Assembly: GCF_014197535.1 (NCBI RefSeq)
Contig: NZ_JACIFV010000002.1
Location: 372,001 to 436,000 of the forward strand
Source of the DNA: Rhizobium aethiopicum
GTDB lineage: Bacteria; Pseudomonadota; Alphaproteobacteria; Rhizobiales; Rhizobiaceae
DNA length: 64,000 nucleotides
Direction of reading: 5' to 3'
The notes below the pieces were generated by a model. It worked only from the letters and a program-made list of their open reading frames with translations. It was not told the DNA's origin and searched no databases. The position numbers and the translations under genes were made by a program. Shown here in pieces: positions 61,766-64,000 of the stretch; the first letter of the stretch is position 1, and each line of letters opens with the position of its first letter.

Positions 61766-63142
61766 ATGGTGACAATGGACAGTTTGCGGCGGGAAGACCG
61801 CGCTCCGGCGGCGGGCTGGCGCTGGATCGTCCGCTGGCTGCGGCGCCGATTGCCGACCGGACTCTACGCGCGCTCGCTGCTGATCATCATCATCCCGATG
61901 GTGCTGCTGCAATCCGTCGTCGCCGCCGTCTTCATGGAGCGTCACTGGCAAATGGTGACCGAGCGGCTGTCGCTCGCCGTCACCCGAGACATCGCCGCGA
62001 TCATCGAGATCGTCGAGACCTATCCGCAGAATTCGGACTATAACGAGATCATCCGCATTGCGCGCGATCAGCTCAACCTGCAGATTTCGATCGAGCCGGA
62101 CGGCGATCTGCCGCCGCCGCGCGTCAAGCCGTTCTTCTCGATCCTTGACGGCATCCTCAGCGATGAGATCACCGATGAGATTCATCGGCCCTTCTGGATC
62201 GACACGGTCGGCAACTCGAATCTCGTCGAAATCCGCATCAAGCTCGAGAACAAGATCCTGCGGGTGCTGGCCAAACGCAGCCAGACCTATGCCTCCAACA
62301 CCCATATCTTCATCGTCTGGATGGTCGGCACGTCGCTGGTGCTGATCGGCATTTCGATCCTCTTCCTGCGCGGGCAGATCCGGCCGATCCTGATGCTGGC
62401 GCGGGCTGCCGAAAGCTTCGGCAAAGGGCAGAAGCCTGACAATTTCTATCCGCGCGGCGCCGACGAGGTTAGGCGCGCCGGCCTTGCCTTCATTCTGATG
62501 CGTGAACGCATCGAGCGGCAGATCGAGCAGCGGACGGCGATGCTTTCCGGCGTCAGCCACGATCTGCGCACCATTCTCACCCGCTTCAAGCTGCAACTGG
62601 CGCTCGCCGGCGACAATCCCGACCTGCATGGCCTAAACGACGACGTCAATGATATGCAGACGATGCTGGAGGCCTACATGGCCTTCGCCCGCGGCGAGGT
62701 CGAAGAGGATGTCGGCGAGCTGAAGCTCAGCGAGATCTTCGCCAAGCTGGAATCCGACTTCGTCCTGCATCGTAAAACGTTCAGCTATTCGATCGAGGGC
62801 GACGACGACATTTCCGTCAGACCGAATGCGTTCACGCGTCTCGTCACCAACCTTGCCTCGAACGCGCGCCGTTATGCCAATAGGCTCGACATCGAGGCCA
62901 AGCACAATGCCAAGTGGCTGACTGTTATCTTCGACGATGACGGGCCGGGCATTCCGGAGAAGAATCGCGAGGACGTGTTCAAGCCGTTCTTCCGGCTGGA
63001 TGCGGCCCGCAACCTGGATGCATCAGGCACCGGCCTCGGTCTGGCGATCGCCCGCGATATTGCCCGCAGCCATGGCGGCAACGTCACGCTCGGCGACAGC
63101 CCGCTCGGGGGCTTACGGGCAACGATCCGTATTCCGGCCTAA
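61766..63142 (+). CDS. EnvZ-type membrane sensor histidine kinase (458 aa)
   Basis: Two transmembrane helices (about 36-57 and 180-202) enclose a periplasmic domain of about 120 residues. HAMP (about 203-256), dimerisation H-box SGVSHDLRTILTRF with phospho-His265, and ATPase domain with NLASNARRYA (N-box), FDDDGPGIPE and GTGLGLAIARDIARSHGG. Likely partner of the PetR-like regulator upstream. First ATG at 61766 used; another three codons on. It ends by a 4-nt overlap with the convergent HxlR gene. Confidence 0.92.
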   Translation: MVTMDSLRREDRAPAAGWRWIVRWLRRRLPTGLYARSLLIIIIPMVLLQSVVAAVFMERHWQMVTERLSLAVTRDIAAIIEIVETYPQNSDYNEIIRIARDQLNLQISIEPDGDLPPPRVKPFFSILDGILSDEITDEIHRPFWIDTVGNSNLVEIRIKLENKILRVLAKRSQTYASNTHIFIVWMVGTSLVLIGISILFLRGQIRPILMLARAAESFGKGQKPDNFYPRGADEVRRAGLAFILMRERIERQIEQRTAMLSGVSHDLRTILTRFKLQLALAGDNPDLHGLNDDVNDMQTMLEAYMAFARGEVEEDVGELKLSEIFAKLESDFVLHRKTFSYSIEGDDDISVRPNAFTRLVTNLASNARRYANRLDIEAKHNAKWLTVIFDDDGPGIPEKNREDVFKPFFRLDAARNLDASGTGLGLAIARDIARSHGGNVTLGDSPLGGLRATIRIPA

Positions 63143-63561
63143 TTGTCCGTTGCCGTCAGCTTCACGGCCTTGCGCGAATCGAACTCATCCAGGCGCTCCA
63201 CGATCCAACGCCAGAGAGTGACGACCTGCATGAGGAGGTCGCGGCCAAGCGGCGTCAATTCATATTCAACGCGCGGTGGAATCTCGGGATAGAGGGTGCG
63301 AATAATGAGGCCGTCGCTTTCGAGGGTGCGCAGCGTCTGCGTCAGCACTTTCTGGCTGATGCCCTCGATCCGCTCCATGAGGCGCGAGAAGCGTAAGGGC
63401 GCGCCGGCATCCGATAGTGCGTGCAGGATGCGCAGTGGCCATTTCGCCGCCGCCCGTTCTATCAAGGCGCGCGCCCGTGCATCCTGCTCTTCGGTCATGT
63501 TGCAGCAGAAATCGAATATGTCGCCGGCCACTTCAGTTACCTCGAGGTGTGTATAGATCAT
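63139..63561 (-). CDS. HxlR-family transcriptional regulator (140 aa)
   Basis: Winged-helix HxlR domain: AAAKWPLRILHALSDAGAPLRFSRLMERIEGISQKVLTQTLRTLESDGLI, wing RVEYELTPLGRDL. Two Cys near residue 18 (FDFCCNM) could be redox-sensitive, as in some HxlR proteins. The start MIYTHLEV at 63561 has GAAGG upstream. Divergent from an SDR gene with about 70 bp between, the usual regulator-target layout. Confidence 0.9.
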   Translation of the reverse strand: MIYTHLEVTEVAGDIFDFCCNMTEEQDARARALIERAAAKWPLRILHALSDAGAPLRFSRLMERIEGISQKVLTQTLRTLESDGLIIRTLYPEIPPRVEYELTPLGRDLLMQVVTLWRWIVERLDEFDSRKAVKLTATDN

Positions 63562-63632
63562 TCTGGTACCTTCTTTCGATCGGGAACAATAGGACCTACA
63601 TGCTCGGGGAACCAATCAAGGAGAGGTTTCCG

Positions 63633-64000
63633 ATGTCGAAGGTGTGGTTGATTACAGGCAGTTCGCGTGGTCTCGGCCGGGCGCTGGCGGAGGCGGTTCT
63701 GGCCGCCGGCGACAATCTATTGGCGACGGCGCGCGATCCTGCCCGGCTTGCGGATCTTTCCGGACAATATGGCAATCAGGTGCTGACGCTGGCGCTCGAC
63801 GTGACCGACGAGGAAGCGGCAGCTGCCGCGGTGGAAGCTGGCGTGAAGCGGTTCGGCCGTATCGACGTGCTTGTCAACAATGCCGGCTACGGCAATGTCA
63901 GTCCGATCGAGGATACCAGCCTCGCCGATTTCCGAGCCCAGGTCGAGACCAACCTCTTCGGTACTGTTATCATGACCAAGGCGGTGATCGCCCTGATGCG
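63633..64000 (+). CDS. Short-chain dehydrogenase/reductase (3' cut by window)
   Basis: The first 122 codons are visible. The nucleotide-binding motif TGSSRGLG is at residues 8-15, and LVNNAGYGNV carries the NNAG strand of classical SDRs. The catalytic Ser-Tyr-Lys part is beyond the window. AAGGAGAGG precedes the ATG at 63633. Likely controlled by the divergent HxlR regulator. Substrate unknown. Confidence 0.92.
   Translation, partial: MSKVWLITGSSRGLGRALAEAVLAAGDNLLATARDPARLADLSGQYGNQVLTLALDVTDEEAAAAAVEAGVKRFGRIDVLVNNAGYGNVSPIEDTSLADFRAQVETNLFGTVIMTKAVIALM

Noticed and set aside
1..64000. Search for CRISPR arrays, insertion sequences, prophage genes and rRNA
   Set aside because: No regularly spaced direct repeats, transposases, integrases, phage structural genes or rRNA sequence were seen in the window.

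Overview
The window looks like ordinary chromosome from a fast-growing rhizobium, most likely Rhizobium of the etli/leguminosarum type. The evidence is high GC with strong C/G third-position bias, a fused trpE(G) end, a mycobacterial-type long leuA, the petABC bc1 operon, a second ClpS not next to clpA, a PetP/PetR-like regulatory pair, and several short palindromic repeats typical of Rhizobiales intergenic DNA. No insertion sequence, prophage, CRISPR array, rRNA or tRNA was seen. Species assignment is inference from protein recognition, not from a search.

Layout. 1-8.3 kb: the end of trpE(G), two small proteins (one PD-(D/E)XK-like), a CDF metal exporter with queF, a DUF2076 protein, a ClpP-like protease, a BenE-type transporter, and leuA behind a Leu-codon leader peptide. 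8.5-14.5 kb: an ECF sigma/anti-sigma pair, a secreted TPR protein, a metallophosphoesterase, a NUDIX protein, a glutathionyl-hydroquinone reductase and two acetyltransferases. 14.1-21.3 kb: a tightly packed minus-strand operon moxR - DUF58 - DUF4159/BatA-like protein - second large membrane protein - GNAT. 21.5-24 kb: the divergent operon DUF1285 - NUDIX - cca. 24-28.4 kb: small proteins, hemF, a Na/Pi-type transporter and trmL. 28.4-33.9 kb: two paralogous MsbA-type ABC exporters with a CopG-type regulator between them, and a membrane-anchored EEP phosphatase. 34.2-37.6 kb: petABC and apt. 37.6-43.7 kb: two MaoC proteins, a DUF2157 membrane protein, a 271-bp structured repeat, ychF, vapBC, clpS2 and pth-GNAT. 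43.8-50.8 kb: a GGDEF/EAL protein co-transcribed with an orphan solute-binding protein, rplY, a large secreted protein and prs. 50.9-56 kb: a lipoprotein, an M24-fold protein, pgeF, midA and lgt. 56-60 kb: ubiK, a YbjN protein, proC, csaA, a metallo-beta-lactamase-fold hydrolase and an SH3 protein. 60.5-64 kb: a MarR (PetP-like) - OmpR (PetR-like) - histidine kinase operon, an HxlR regulator and a divergent SDR cut by the window end.

How it fits together. Most genes are housekeeping: respiration (petABC), tRNA and translation (cca, trmL, pth, rplY, ychF), nucleotide supply (prs, apt), amino acids (trpE(G), leuA, proC), cofactors (hemF, queF, ubiK, midA) and envelope (lgt, MsbA-like exporters, moxR operon). 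The parts most worth a second look are the probably leaderless Leu attenuator before leuA, the c-di-GMP protein paired with an orphan periplasmic binding protein, ClpS2 with an altered specificity residue, an M24-fold protein lacking its metal ligands, a 21-codon small ORF with a strong ribosome binding site before an exporter, and several families of palindromic repeats.
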